Under the pieces are notes generated by a model that did not search any database, was not told the origin of the DNA, and saw nothing but the letters and a program-made list of their open reading frames with translations. Made by a program: the position numbers and the translations under genes. Below are positions 9,000-18,234 of a DNA stretch of 64,000 nucleotides, piece after piece. The stretch is from Actinocatenispora rupis (GTDB lineage: Bacteria; Actinomycetota; Actinomycetes; Mycobacteriales; Micromonosporaceae), in assembly GCF_016861975.1 (NCBI RefSeq), contig NZ_BOMB01000014.1, positions 16,627-80,626 on the forward strand, given 5' to 3'. Within the stretch, counting starts at the first letter, position 1. Each line of letters starts with the position of its first letter.

Positions 9000-9500
9000 C
9001 GCCACCCGTGCGGCCCTTCCAGCAGTCCCAGCACGCTTCGGCCGTAGCGCTCTGGCGCCTCCCGGCCGTGCTGCTCCACCAGTTCCAGCATGTTCCGGCC
9101 GTGGCGCTTCAGCGCTTCCGACCGTGCTGCTGCAGCATTCGCGCCGTCAGGTGCCCGCGGCCGGCCGTGCTGCTCTGGCATTCACGCCATCACGCGCCCG
9201 CGTTTCCTGCCGTGCTGCTCCATCACGCGCCCGCGTTCCTGCCGTACTGCGCCGGAACTTCGCGCCGTGACGCGCTCGCGTTCCCTGCCGTGACGGTTCC
9301 CGCGTGCCCCCGGGACGCCTCCCGGTGCCGTCCCCGCGACAGTTCCGGCGCGGCCCCTCCGCCCCTTCCCGCGCGGCCCCTCCGGCCCTTCCCGTGCCGC
9401 CGTGGCGAGCTTCCGGCGTACGCCCCGTGTGCCCTTCTGGCCCTCCCCGTGCCGCCGCGGGGATCTTCCCGCGTACGCCCCGCGCCGCTTACCGCGATTT
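9000..9500. repeat. Block of degenerate local duplications in a 1.1-kb gap
   Basis: Several short units recur here: CCGGCCGTGCTGCTC near 9062, 9119 and 9161; a 33-bp unit beginning ATCACGCGCCCGCG at 9189 and 9222; a 23-bp unit beginning GCGCGGCCCCTCCG at 9348 and 9371; and a roughly 50-bp unit beginning GTGCCGCCG at 9394 and 9449. The copies have diverged and each family occupies its own sub-segment. No reading frame has a start and protein character I would support. The gap 8760-9859 holds the direct repeat, the purH terminator, this block and a promoter for the next gene. Confidence 0.6.
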
Positions 9501-9620
9501 GCGTACGGCAACGTCCCCGCCACCGTGAACGTCGCGTGTCGTTTCGCGTAAAACGGATGTACGCGCCGGTCAACGCCGCAGAGAGCACATCAACGTCCAT
9601 TCGTTATGTTCGATGGGATC

Positions 9621-9649
9621 TTGAACTCGATAGGTTCGGTCTGTAACAT
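9621..9649 (+). promoter_or_regulatory. Candidate SigA/HrdB-type promoter of the NIT-domain kinase gene
   Basis: TTGAAC at 9621-9626, a 17-bp spacer and TAACAT at 9644-9649 fit the housekeeping consensus TTGAC-N17-TANNNT. The surrounding 9540-9850 is visibly richer in A and T than its flanks. Transcription would begin near 9656 and leave an untranslated leader of about 200 nt before the GTG at 9860. Confidence 0.5.
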
Positions 9650-9859
9650 CGGCGCCCGATACGACGAAAGCATGATCTTCCAGGGCTTTAACTGAGCGAG
9701 GCGTATAACTCTTACTTCGTGCATTTCGTACCGCGCATTGTTTCCGCGGGTTCCGGTTGTCGTGCGGTCGTTGGCCCGACCGTTTCTCCGCACCGGTGCG
9801 GTCGACACCGGTCAGTGTTCTCTCGGTGAGGGAACTGTTGTGCCCCAAGGGAAGTAGCT

Positions 9860-12457
9860 GTGCCGTCGGTACGGGAGGCACGCACCGGGGAAGGTAGCTC
9901 ATTGGCTGGGCGTACTCGGAAATCGGCGGGCGGCACGGCGCGCGGAGGCCACCTGCCCTCGCTCCGGAACGTGCGGGTCAGGTCGAAGCTCGCCGCCCTG
10001 TTGGTCATTCCGATCGTGGCGATCCTCGCGCTGGCGGCGATCAGTCTGGGTGAGGTGGCCGGGCAGGGCCTCGACGCCAACCGGGTACTGGCGCTCGCCC
10101 GGCTGTCGTCGTCGGCGGGTGTGCTGGTGCAGCGGCTTCAGGACGAGCGGGCGGTGTCGGCGACGTACCTGTTCGCGTCGGCGAAGCGGCAGGACCAGTT
10201 GACCCGGCAGCTGGAGACGTCGCGCAGCGCCACCGACCGTGCCGCGACGACGTACGCGTCGCGTCGGGCGGCGGTGTCCGGTGACGTGTCCGGGCTGGAC
10301 GCGATCGACGCCGGCGTGGCGAACCTGCGCGACCTGCGACTGTCGATCTCGACGCCGGGGAAGATCGCGCTGTCCGCGGCGGTGTTCAAGTACCGGATCC
10401 TGATTGCGGATCTGATCTCGTTCCGGCAGAAGTTGACGCAGTTGGGCGCGAGTTCTGGCACGTCGGATCTGGCGGGCGCGTCGGCGTCGATGTCGACGGC
10501 GATGGAGAACCTGGCGCTGGAGCAGCTGAACGTGCTGCGTGCGGTGCAGTTCGGCGCGCTGACGCCGGAGTTGCAGAAGAACTTCGTGGGTGCGACGACG
10601 GCGCGCGACGAGGCGCTGCTGGAGTTCGACGGGACGGCCCCGGCGGCGGACCGTTCGCTGTTCAGCCGGTCGATGCAGGGTGCCGCGGTGCAGATGGTGC
10701 AGCGGGTCGAGGGCACGATGGCGCAGACCGGGCTGGGCCGGCCTTTGTCGCTGCCGACCTCGATCGACGACGTCGACCAGGCGTACGCGGGGCAGCGGGC
10801 GCTGATGCGCAAGGTCGAGGCGCAGACGGACGGCGAGCTGGTGGACCGGCTGACGGCGTACCACGATTCGCGGATCGACCAGGCGGCGATCGAGGCCGGC
10901 GCGGTGGCGGTGACGCTGGTGCTGGCGATCGGCCTGACGCTGATCGTGGCACGCGGCATGGCGGGGTCGCTGCGGCGGCTGCGGCAGGGCGCCCTGGACG
11001 TGGCGTACCGGGAGCTGCCGGGTTCGGTGGCGCGGCTGCGCGAGGAGGAGGGGCTGGGCGACCGGACCCCGGCCGAGTTCGCCGAGCAGGTACGGGACGC
11101 GGTGCCGGTGTCGGGCCGGGACGAGATCGGTCAGGTCGCGCAGGCGTTCAACGCGGTGCACCGGGAGGCGGTGCGCGGGGCGGCCGAGCAGGCCGTGATG
11201 CGCGCGGGCGTGTCGATGCTGTTCGTCAACCTGGCGCGTCGCAGCCAGGTGATGGTGGACCGGCTGATCGGCCAGCTCGACGGACTGGAGAGCGGCGAGG
11301 AGGACCCGGACCGGCTGGCGCAGCTGTTCCAGCTGGACCACCTGGCCACCCGGATGCGCCGCAACAACGACAACCTGCTGGTACTCGCGGGTGCCAACGC
11401 GGCGCGGTCCCGGCGGGACGCGGCCCCGCTGTCGGACGTGCTGCGGGCGGCGCAGGGCGAGATCGAGCAGTACACGCGGGTCGAGTTCGGGGTGGTGGAC
11501 CCGGACGTACGGGTGGCGGCCGGTGCGGTCAACGACGTGGTGCACCTGGTCGCGGAGCTGCTGGACAACGCGACGGCGTTCTCCCGCCCGGACACGGTCG
11601 TACTGCTGGAGGCGTGCCGGGTGGGGCACCGGGCATACGTGACGATCGTGGACCGCGGCATCGGCATCGCCCCGGAGCAGTTGGCCGAGCTGAACGAGCG
11701 GCTGGCGAGTCCGCCGCCGGTGGACGTCGCCGCGTCCCGGATGATGGGTCTGGTCGTGGTGGGCCGGATCGCCCGCCGGATCGGCGTCACGGTGGAGCTG
11801 CGCCCGGCGACCGGCGGCGGCACGCTCGCCGAGGTCGTGATGCCGGGCGACCTGCTCGACGACGACGTCCCGCCGGCGCGGCGACCGGCCGCGGTCGGCG
11901 CCCAGCGTCGTCCCGCGCCGACCCCGGTACCGGTGGCGCCGCGCCGTGCCGTACCGGCGGCCCCGGCCGAGTACCCGGTGGCGCCGGTGTCGCGGGGAAC
12001 CGTTGGGGCGCAAACGACGTACGAGCATCGGACGGTGTCGCCGGTGAGCGACGACACGGTGCACGCCGACCCGGCGCGGGCCGACGTGATGCACGGCGAC
12101 ACGGTGCATGGCGACGCGGCGCCGGCGGAACCGGTGCGGGCGGACGCGGCGGACGGGGTGTCGGCGTGGCTGCGGCGGCCGCCGCCGAGCGCCGCGGAGG
12201 CACCGGCCGACCAGTGGCGTACGACGGCGGACAGTGGATGGCGGGCGGCGTCGGCGGTGGGTGCGGCCAAGCCCGCGCCGCCGCCCGCGCCGGGCACCGG
12301 GGGGCTGCCGCGCCGGCAGCCGATGGCGGAGCTGGTACCGGGGGCGGTGGAGGGCCCGAAGCCGGTGGCGCGCCGCTCCCCGGAGTCGGTACGCGGGCTG
12401 CTGTCGGCGTACCAGCGGGGCATCGAGCGCGGCCGGGCCGCCGGGCCCGACGCGTGA
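9860..12457 (+). CDS. CvnA-like membrane histidine kinase with nitrate/nitrite-sensing (NIT) domain
   Basis: An 865-aa sensor. Domains: basic N-terminus; TM1 about 43-65; extracytoplasmic helical NIT-type sensor about 66-335 (LQDERAVSATYL is the usual entry motif); TM2 about 346-368; HAMP to about 430; a dimerisation segment with LFQLDHLATRMRRNNDNLLVLAG; and a HATPase with N-box ELLDNAT near 566, DRGIGIAP and a degenerate G2 region MMGLVVVGRIA. A Pro/Ala-rich tail of about 190 residues follows. This is the kinase type that heads Streptomyces conservons (cvnA), where roadblock, DUF742 and GTPase genes follow. None follows here; the next gene is a crotonase. GTG 9860 has AAGGGAAG upstream. Signal and partner are unknown. 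Confidence 0.85.
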   Translation: MPSVREARTGEGSSLAGRTRKSAGGTARGGHLPSLRNVRVRSKLAALLVIPIVAILALAAISLGEVAGQGLDANRVLALARLSSSAGVLVQRLQDERAVSATYLFASAKRQDQLTRQLETSRSATDRAATTYASRRAAVSGDVSGLDAIDAGVANLRDLRLSISTPGKIALSAAVFKYRILIADLISFRQKLTQLGASSGTSDLAGASASMSTAMENLALEQLNVLRAVQFGALTPELQKNFVGATTARDEALLEFDGTAPAADRSLFSRSMQGAAVQMVQRVEGTMAQTGLGRPLSLPTSIDDVDQAYAGQRALMRKVEAQTDGELVDRLTAYHDSRIDQAAIEAGAVAVTLVLAIGLTLIVARGMAGSLRRLRQGALDVAYRELPGSVARLREEEGLGDRTPAEFAEQVRDAVPVSGRDEIGQVAQAFNAVHREAVRGAAEQAVMRAGVSMLFVNLARRSQVMVDRLIGQLDGLESGEEDPDRLAQLFQLDHLATRMRRNNDNLLVLAGANAARSRRDAAPLSDVLRAAQGEIEQYTRVEFGVVDPDVRVAAGAVNDVVHLVAELLDNATAFSRPDTVVLLEACRVGHRAYVTIVDRGIGIAPEQLAELNERLASPPPVDVAASRMMGLVVVGRIARRIGVTVELRPATGGGTLAEVVMPGDLLDDDVPPARRPAAVGAQRRPAPTPVPVAPRRAVPAAPAEYPVAPVSRGTVGAQTTYEHRTVSPVSDDTVHADPARADVMHGDTVHGDAAPAEPVRADAADGVSAWLRRPPPSAAEAPADQWRTTADSGWRAASAVGAAKPAPPPAPGTGGLPRRQPMAELVPGAVEGPKPVARRSPESVRGLLSAYQRGIERGRAAGPDA

Positions 12458-12594
12458 CGGCGTCGTCGGCGGTGCGGCACGGTCCGGCCGCCGGGCCGGG
12501 TGCGGGTGTACGGCGCAGCGCCGCGTCGTCCACGCACCTCCGAACGGACGCGCCACCGGTACGGTGCGGCGCGCTGCGATGTGGAGGACGACAG

Positions 12595-13284
12595 ATGGCG
12601 CAGAGTCTGATCGGGTTGACCGTCGACGGGCCCACCGCGGTACTGACCCTGGACCGCTCCGCGAAGCTGAACGCGCTCAACCGGGAGCTGCTCGCCGATC
12701 TCGGCGCGGCGCTGGACCGGGTCGAGCAGGAGCCGGACGTGCGGGTGGTGGTGCTGCGCGGTTCCGGTCGGGCGTTCAGTGTCGGGCTGGACCTGACGAT
12801 GGTCGCCGACGAGGGCGTGCCGGCGGACTTCTTCGAACTCCAGGAGCGGGTGTACCGGCGGTTCGAGGCGCTGCCCGCGGTCACCGTGGCGCTGGTGCAC
12901 GGGTTCTGCCTGGGCGGCGCGATCCAGCTCGCGCTCACCGCGGACGTACGGATCTGTTGCGAGGACGCGAAACTGGGCATGCCGGCGGTCGACGAGGGCA
13001 TGTTCCCCGGCCTGATGCCGTACCGGTTGGCGCGTACGGTCGGCCCCCGGGTCGCGGTGCGGCTGATGCTGGCGGGCGGCAACCTCACCCCGGCCGAGGC
13101 GTACGAGGCGGGTCTCGTCGACCACGTGGTACCGGACGCGGACGCGGCCGAGGCGTTGATCGCGCCGTACCGGACGGCGTTGCACGCGGTACCGCTGACG
13201 AAGCGGCTGATCGGGCACGGGCTGACCGGCACCTACCGCGAGGCGTACGACGACTGCCTCGCCACACTGAAGGCAGACAGGTGA
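12595..13284 (+). CDS. Enoyl-CoA hydratase/isomerase family protein
   Basis: A short (229 aa) crotonase-fold protein acting on an acyl-CoA. Oxyanion-hole segments are visible as GRAFSVGLDL and GFCLGGAIQLAL. Aligning the active site by eye, neither catalytic Glu of classical enoyl-CoA hydratase is present: LGGGCEL reads LGGAIQL, and the second (PEILLG) reads PAVDEG, where a shifted Glu may substitute. It may therefore be an isomerase, hydrolase or decarboxylase rather than a hydratase. GGAGG lies 8 bp before ATG 12595. Its stop overlaps the GTG of the following binding-protein gene by 4 bp, so the two are coupled. The substrate is unknown. Confidence 0.8.
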   Translation: MAQSLIGLTVDGPTAVLTLDRSAKLNALNRELLADLGAALDRVEQEPDVRVVVLRGSGRAFSVGLDLTMVADEGVPADFFELQERVYRRFEALPAVTVALVHGFCLGGAIQLALTADVRICCEDAKLGMPAVDEGMFPGLMPYRLARTVGPRVAVRLMLAGGNLTPAEAYEAGLVDHVVPDADAAEALIAPYRTALHAVPLTKRLIGHGLTGTYREAYDDCLATLKADR

Positions 13285-14468
13285 CACGACAACCCTTGAG
13301 CCGCAGGCGTTTCCTCGGTCTCGGCGCCGCGCTGGCCGGCACCGCGCTGGCCGGATCCGGCTGTACGACGACCGAGACGGTGCAGCGCGACCCGATCCGC
13401 GTCGGGCTGATCCTGCCGAAGGTCGGGCCGTACCTGCCGATCGGCGCCGACGAGCTGAAGGGCTTCACGCTGTACCTGAAGCTCAACGGCAACAAGGTCG
13501 GCGGCCGGCCGGTGCAGCTGTTCCACGCGGACGAGGGCGTGACGCAGGAGAGCGCCGCCGCGGCGGCGAAGAAGCTGATCGACCAGGACCGGGTGCACGT
13601 CATCACCGGCTGCATCAGTTCGCTGGGCATCGGCGGCGCGGCCGAGGTGGCGCCGAAGTCGAAGGTCCCGCTGCTCGGCTCGTGCGCGAACTCGTCGGCC
13701 ACCCAGGGCCGGGACTACGTGCGCAGCACCGGTTTCATCAACGCGCACTCCGGCATCTCGCTCGGCCGGTACGTCGCCGCCGCGCACAAGTCCGACAAGG
13801 TGTTCCTGATCGGGCCGGACTACCAGGCCGGTCACGACTACCTGAACAGTTTCAAGACGACGTTCGTCCCGGCGGGCGGGAAGATCGCCGGCACGGTGTA
13901 CACGCCGTTCCCGGGGACGAAGGACTTCCGCTCGGCGTTCGACCAGGTGCGCAACTCCGACGCGGACGCGGTCTACGCGTTCTACGCCGGCGCCGACGCG
14001 GTCAACTTCGTGCAGCAGTACCAGAAGTACGGGGTGGCGGACGACTACCAGCTCTACGCGCCGGGGTTCATGACCGAGGGCAGCAACACGTTGAAGCAGG
14101 AGGGTTCCGCCGCGACCGGCCTCCTCAACGCCATGTACTACTCGCCCGACCTCGACAGCCCCGCCAACCGCTCGTACGTCGCGGCCTACCAGGACGAGTA
14201 CGATGCGCTGCCCAACGCGTTCTCGGTGTCCGCGCACGACGCCTTCGCCGTACTCGACCGGGCGGTCACCGCGGCCGGGTCGGATCTGAGCGGGCCGCGG
14301 CTGTTCGACGCGATCGCCGCGGTGGGCCAGGTGGACAGCCCGCGCGGCGCGTGGACGTTCGGCCGCAACGGCGTACCCGTGCAGAAGTGGTACCTGCGCA
14401 AGGTCCAGCGGGACGGCGAGGTGCTGTCCAACGTGGTCGTGCAGGACCTCGGCACCCTCGGCGACTAG
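13281..14468 (+). CDS. Orphan branched-chain amino acid-type ABC substrate-binding lipoprotein
   Basis: A 395-aa exported receptor. The signal LSRRRFLGLGAALAG has a twin-arginine motif and ends in a lipobox with Cys28, so a Tat-exported lipoprotein. The mature part is a type-I periplasmic binding fold of the LivJ/amide (HAAT) class: RVGLILPKVGPYLPIGADELKGF, VHVITGCISSLG, DAVYAFYAGADAV. The GTG start overlaps the crotonase stop (GTGA). No permease or ATPase genes adjoin it, unlike the complete LIV cluster at 55-61 kb, so it is either an orphan receptor using another transporter or a sensor. Coupling to a crotonase and a methyltransferase suggests a small acyl or amide ligand, but that is a guess. 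Confidence 0.85.
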   Translation: MTRQPLSRRRFLGLGAALAGTALAGSGCTTTETVQRDPIRVGLILPKVGPYLPIGADELKGFTLYLKLNGNKVGGRPVQLFHADEGVTQESAAAAAKKLIDQDRVHVITGCISSLGIGGAAEVAPKSKVPLLGSCANSSATQGRDYVRSTGFINAHSGISLGRYVAAAHKSDKVFLIGPDYQAGHDYLNSFKTTFVPAGGKIAGTVYTPFPGTKDFRSAFDQVRNSDADAVYAFYAGADAVNFVQQYQKYGVADDYQLYAPGFMTEGSNTLKQEGSAATGLLNAMYYSPDLDSPANRSYVAAYQDEYDALPNAFSVSAHDAFAVLDRAVTAAGSDLSGPRLFDAIAAVGQVDSPRGAWTFGRNGVPVQKWYLRKVQRDGEVLSNVVVQDLGTLGD

Positions 14469-14480
14469 GAGGCAGAAGAA

Positions 14481-15269
14481 GTGCCCGAGTACGTGTTCGA
14501 CAACTCCGGGGAGCAGACCGTCGACCGGTTCGCCGCGCTGGAGTCCTTGTACGACAAGGTGACCGTGGCCCGGCTCGGTGAGCTGGGTGTCGCCGCGGGC
14601 TGGCACTGCCTGGAGGTCGGCGGCGGTGGCGGCTCGGTCGCGCGCTGGCTCGCCGGCGCCGTCGGCCCGACCGGTTCGGTACTGGCCACCGACATCGATC
14701 CGTCCAGAATGGACAGTTCGGCGCCGGGAGTGACCGTACGGCAGCACGACATCGTCACCGATCCGTTGCCGGAGGCCGGGTTCGACCTCGTGCACGCCCG
14801 GCTCGTCCTGCTGCACCTGCCCGGCCGGTTGCGCGCGCTGGAGCGCATCCGGACCGCGCTGAAGCCCGGCGGGTGGCTGCTGCTCGACGAGTTCGACTGC
14901 TCGTACCTGCCGCTGCTGGCGGCGCCGGACGAGGCGAGCCGGGAGCTGTTCGCGGCGGTGAGCGGCGGCGTGCACCGGCTCATCGACGACATCGGCGGCG
15001 ACTCGGCGTGGGGCCGCAACGCGCTGGCCGCGATGCGCGACAAGGGCTTCGCCGACTGCGCCAGCACCGCGTACTGCGAGTCGTGGCCGGGCGGGTCGCC
15101 GGGCGCGCGGCTGCACCGGGCGAACGCCGTACAGGTGCGGGATCAGTTGGTGGGCAAGGGAATCGTGACAGCCGAGCAGTTCGGCGCGTTCCTCGACCTG
15201 ATCGACGACCCGTCGCTGGTGATGAACTCCTACCTGATGCACTCGGTCCGCGGCCGCCGCCCGGAGTGA
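14481..15269 (+). CDS. SAM-dependent class I methyltransferase
   Basis: A 262-aa cytosolic protein with a Rossmann methyltransferase core: the SAM-binding loop is LEVGGGGGSVARWLA (around residue 38-52), the acidic residue after strand 2 is in ATDIDP, and LVHARLVLLHLPGR plus LKPGGWLLLDE form motifs II-III. The substrate cannot be deduced. GTG 14481 follows AGGAGG with 8 bp spacing, and it begins 12 bp after the binding-protein stop, so it closes a three-gene unit (crotonase, binding lipoprotein, methyltransferase). It is convergent with the FAD oxidoreductase downstream. Confidence 0.85.
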   Translation: MPEYVFDNSGEQTVDRFAALESLYDKVTVARLGELGVAAGWHCLEVGGGGGSVARWLAGAVGPTGSVLATDIDPSRMDSSAPGVTVRQHDIVTDPLPEAGFDLVHARLVLLHLPGRLRALERIRTALKPGGWLLLDEFDCSYLPLLAAPDEASRELFAAVSGGVHRLIDDIGGDSAWGRNALAAMRDKGFADCASTAYCESWPGGSPGARLHRANAVQVRDQLVGKGIVTAEQFGAFLDLIDDPSLVMNSYLMHSVRGRRPE

Positions 15270-15312
15270 CCCCCGCGTACGCCCCGGGCGGCCGGCCCCG
15301 GGGCGTCGCCGG

Positions 15313-16674
15313 TCAGGGGACGATCGGCCGGTCGCCGCCGAACATGCCGGCCGGGTCGTACTCGGACTTGAGCGCGGCGAGGCGCTCGTAGTACCAGGGG
15401 GCGAAGACGCCGCGCACGCGCTCGGCCATGTCGACCGGCCCGGGCGGCGCCAGCAGGAACGACATCAGGTTCCGCGGGGCGAGGTGGTCGGCGGTCGCCG
15501 CGGTGAGCGCGGCGGCGAACTCCTCGGCCCCGCGTACGGCGGCGTCGTCCGGGGTGACCGCCATCGTGAACAGCAGGAACCCGGCCCCGTCGTACCCGAG
15601 GCCGGGGTCGTCGTGGGCGTGCGCGCCGCCCGCGTGCCGCAGCTCCAGCGCGCCGTACGTGGCGCCCGGATGGGCCGCGTCGACGAGCCGGCCGGTCAGT
15701 TTGTCGTCCACATCGGACAGTCCGCGGGAGTAGCCGATGCGGGGCAGCGGGGCGGTCGAGTCGTTCGTGATGGAACCGATGTCGGTCACCGGCATCGTCC
15801 GGTACGAGTCGGTCAGCTCGCCCGGCAGCGCCCGCAGCGGCGCCAGCACGTCGGGGCCGCCGGGGCCGAGGTGCACCGCGCGGACCCCGACGACCGCCTT
15901 GCCGCGCAACGGTTCCGGCAGCTTGGGGCTCGCCGGGAACTGCATGAACGCGACCGACGAGGTCGTGTCGTCGGGCACCGTGCCGGTCCACTCCCGGTAC
16001 CGGCCGATGATCTCGGCCGCGCGCTCGATCGGCCAGTAGCGCGCGCCGCCGTAGATCTCGGCGATCGGGAACAGCCGCAGGCGCAGCCGGGTCACGATGC
16101 CGAGGTTGTCGTCCGCGCCGCGCAGCCCGCGGAACAGTTCGGGCTCGGAATCGCCGTCCACCCAACGGATCCGGCCGTCGGCGGTGACCACCTCGGCGGC
16201 CAGTACGCTGTCCGAACACAGCCCGTACCGCCGGGCGAACCAGCCGGCGCCGCCGCCCAGCGCGTATCCGGTGACGCCGACGCTGGGGGCGGGCGGGGTG
16301 AGCCCGGCCAACCCGTACGGTGCGGCGGCGGCGAGCACGTCCTGCCACCGCGTCCCGGCGCCGACGGTCACCGTACGGCCGGCGGGATCGACCGTGGCGC
16401 CGCCGATCCGGGTCGCCACGAGCACCCCGCCGTACTGCGGCAGCAGCGCGCCGTGCCCGGTGCCCTGCACCCGGACGGACAGCCCGAAGGCACCGGCCAG
16501 CCGCACCGCGGCGGCCACGTCGGCCGGGTCGGTGGCGGCGACCGCCAGGTCCGGCCGGTGCCGCACCCGGCTGTTCCACCCGGAGCACAGCTCGTCGTAC
16601 CCCGGGTCGCCGGGCCGGAACCCCTTGCCGTGCAACGCTTCCGGCAGCGTCTCGATCCGACCGGTGTCCGCCAT
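15313..16674 (-). CDS. FAD-dependent BBE-type oxidoreductase
   Basis: A 453-aa flavoprotein of the vanillyl-alcohol oxidase/berberine-bridge class. Residues 35-205 form the FAD-binding PCMH domain (VQGTGHGAL with the His that usually carries covalent FAD; GVTGYALGGGAGWFARRYG), and the last 50 residues contain the BBE signature YYERLAALKSEYDP. The second covalent anchor, a Cys in the GxCGxTLGGG motif of bicovalent members, is Thr here, so only mono-covalent linkage is expected. No secretion signal is seen. Such enzymes oxidise sugars, alkaloids or polyketides; the substrate is unknown. It is followed on the same strand by nothing nearby and preceded by the MFS exporter 73 bp away. Confidence 0.85.
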   Translation of the reverse strand: MADTGRIETLPEALHGKGFRPGDPGYDELCSGWNSRVRHRPDLAVAATDPADVAAAVRLAGAFGLSVRVQGTGHGALLPQYGGVLVATRIGGATVDPAGRTVTVGAGTRWQDVLAAAAPYGLAGLTPPAPSVGVTGYALGGGAGWFARRYGLCSDSVLAAEVVTADGRIRWVDGDSEPELFRGLRGADDNLGIVTRLRLRLFPIAEIYGGARYWPIERAAEIIGRYREWTGTVPDDTTSSVAFMQFPASPKLPEPLRGKAVVGVRAVHLGPGGPDVLAPLRALPGELTDSYRTMPVTDIGSITNDSTAPLPRIGYSRGLSDVDDKLTGRLVDAAHPGATYGALELRHAGGAHAHDDPGLGYDGAGFLLFTMAVTPDDAAVRGAEEFAAALTAATADHLAPRNLMSFLLAPPGPVDMAERVRGVFAPWYYERLAALKSEYDPAGMFGGDRPIVP

Positions 16675-16747
16675 CGACTCCTCCGTCGCTCGCCGTCCCG
16701 CCGACCGTATCGGATCGTGCCCAGCCGTGCGGGGCGGCGACCGGCCG

Positions 16748-18208
16748 TCAGCCCGCGCCGGCGGCGGCCCGCTTCGGCAACAGGTACACCAGGGCGAAGC
16801 TGACCGCGACGACCGCGATCACCACGGGCAGCACCACCCGCACCGCCCCCGTGTACGCGGTGGCGTCGGGGTGCGTGCCCGCGACGGTGAAGAACAGCGT
16901 GCCGACGACGGCGGCGCCCGTGGCGTTCGCGACCTGCTGCACCGCGTTGAGTACGCCGGAGCCGGCGCCGACCTCGTCACCCGCCACCTCGCCCAGTACG
17001 AAACCGAACAGCGGTGCGAACACCAGCCCCAGGCCGACGCCGACGACGAGCAGCGGGGCCGTGAAGTACCAGGGGGTGAGGGTGGTGCCGACCAGGGTGA
17101 CCAGCACGGTCAGGCCGGTGAGCCCGACGGCGATGACGGCGAGGCCGAGGTGCAGCGCGCGACGGCCGAGGCGGGCGGAGAGGGTGCCGGCGAGGATGCT
17201 GCCGACGACGATCCCGAACGCGTTCGGCGCGGTGGTGAGGCTCGCCCGGACCGGCGTGTACCCCAGCCCGAGCTGCAGGTACAGCCCGAGCGTCAGCAGC
17301 ATGCCCATCACCGCGGTGAAGAACACGACGCCGAGGACGAGCCCGCCGGTGAACGACCGTCGCCGGAACAGCGCCGGCGGTACGAGCGGGTCGCGGCCGG
17401 CGCGCGCCCGGCGTACCTGGTGGCCGGCGAACGCGACGAGCAGCGCGACCCCGAGGCCGAGCAGCGCGAAGCCCCACCACGGCCAGCCCAGCTCACGCCC
17501 CTGCACCAGCGGGTACAGCAGGGCGACGAGGCCGCCGCCGACGAGCAGCACGCCGAGCGGGTCGAGCCGCTGACCGCGTACGGCGGGGACCGTCGGCAGG
17601 AACAGCGCGGCGCCGAGCACCGCGGCGAGCCCGATCGGCAGGTTGATGAGGAAGATGGCGCGCCACCCGGTGCCGTACAGGTCGGCGTCGATGAGGACGC
17701 CGGCGAGGATCGGCCCGCCGACCGCGGACAGCCCCATCACCGGGCCGAACGCGCCGAACGCCCGGCCGGTCTCCTCGGGCGGGAACATCTCCTTCAGCAG
17801 GCCGAAGCCCTGCGGGATGAGCACCGCGCCGAACACGCCCTGGAGTACGCGGGCGGCGACGAGGGTGCCGGGGCCGGTGGCGAGCCCGCACGCGACGGAC
17901 GCGGCGGTGAAGCCGGCCGCGCCGACGAGGAACATTCGGCGCCGCCCGAACAGGTCGCCGAGCCGCCCGCCGGTGATCAGCCCCAGCGCGAACGCCAGCG
18001 TGTACGCCGCGGTCAGCCACTGCATGAGCGCCGTACCGCCGCCGAGCGAACGCCGTACGGTCGGCGCCGCGACGGTCGTGACGGTGCTGTCGAGCAGGTC
18101 CATCACCTCGGCGCACAGCACCACGGCGAGGCCGAGCCACCGGTACCGGTAGCCCGGTGGTCCGGGGGGTTTCGTGTCCTGCGTCGTGGGGTGGGCGGTG
18201 GCCGTCAC
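16748..18208 (-). CDS. MFS drug/multidrug exporter, DHA2 (EmrB/QacA) family
   Basis: A 486-aa transporter with about 14 hydrophobic segments, the DHA2 topology. Motifs: LDSTVTTVAAPTVRRSL in TM1 (family pattern LDxTIVNVALP), GRLGDLFGRRR as motif A, and the motif-C-like run in TM5. It should export hydrophobic drugs or cations by proton antiport. The GTG at 18208 with GGGAGG just upstream is preferred over the ATG at 18253, because the longer form would swallow the palindromic operator at 18235-18249. It is divergent from a TetR gene, the classical repressor-exporter arrangement. Confidence 0.88.
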   Translation of the reverse strand: MTATAHPTTQDTKPPGPPGYRYRWLGLAVVLCAEVMDLLDSTVTTVAAPTVRRSLGGGTALMQWLTAAYTLAFALGLITGGRLGDLFGRRRMFLVGAAGFTAASVACGLATGPGTLVAARVLQGVFGAVLIPQGFGLLKEMFPPEETGRAFGAFGPVMGLSAVGGPILAGVLIDADLYGTGWRAIFLINLPIGLAAVLGAALFLPTVPAVRGQRLDPLGVLLVGGGLVALLYPLVQGRELGWPWWGFALLGLGVALLVAFAGHQVRRARAGRDPLVPPALFRRRSFTGGLVLGVVFFTAVMGMLLTLGLYLQLGLGYTPVRASLTTAPNAFGIVVGSILAGTLSARLGRRALHLGLAVIAVGLTGLTVLVTLVGTTLTPWYFTAPLLVVGVGLGLVFAPLFGFVLGEVAGDEVGAGSGVLNAVQQVANATGAAVVGTLFFTVAGTHPDATAYTGAVRVVLPVVIAVVAVSFALVYLLPKRAAAGAG

Positions 18209-18234
18209 GGCGCCTCCCGTACGTTGATCGCTTG

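Noticed and set aside
8270..9646. Plus-strand frame running from within purH through the repeat block
   Set aside because: Wrong frame of purH at its start and repetitive low-complexity residues afterwards; no start with a ribosome site.
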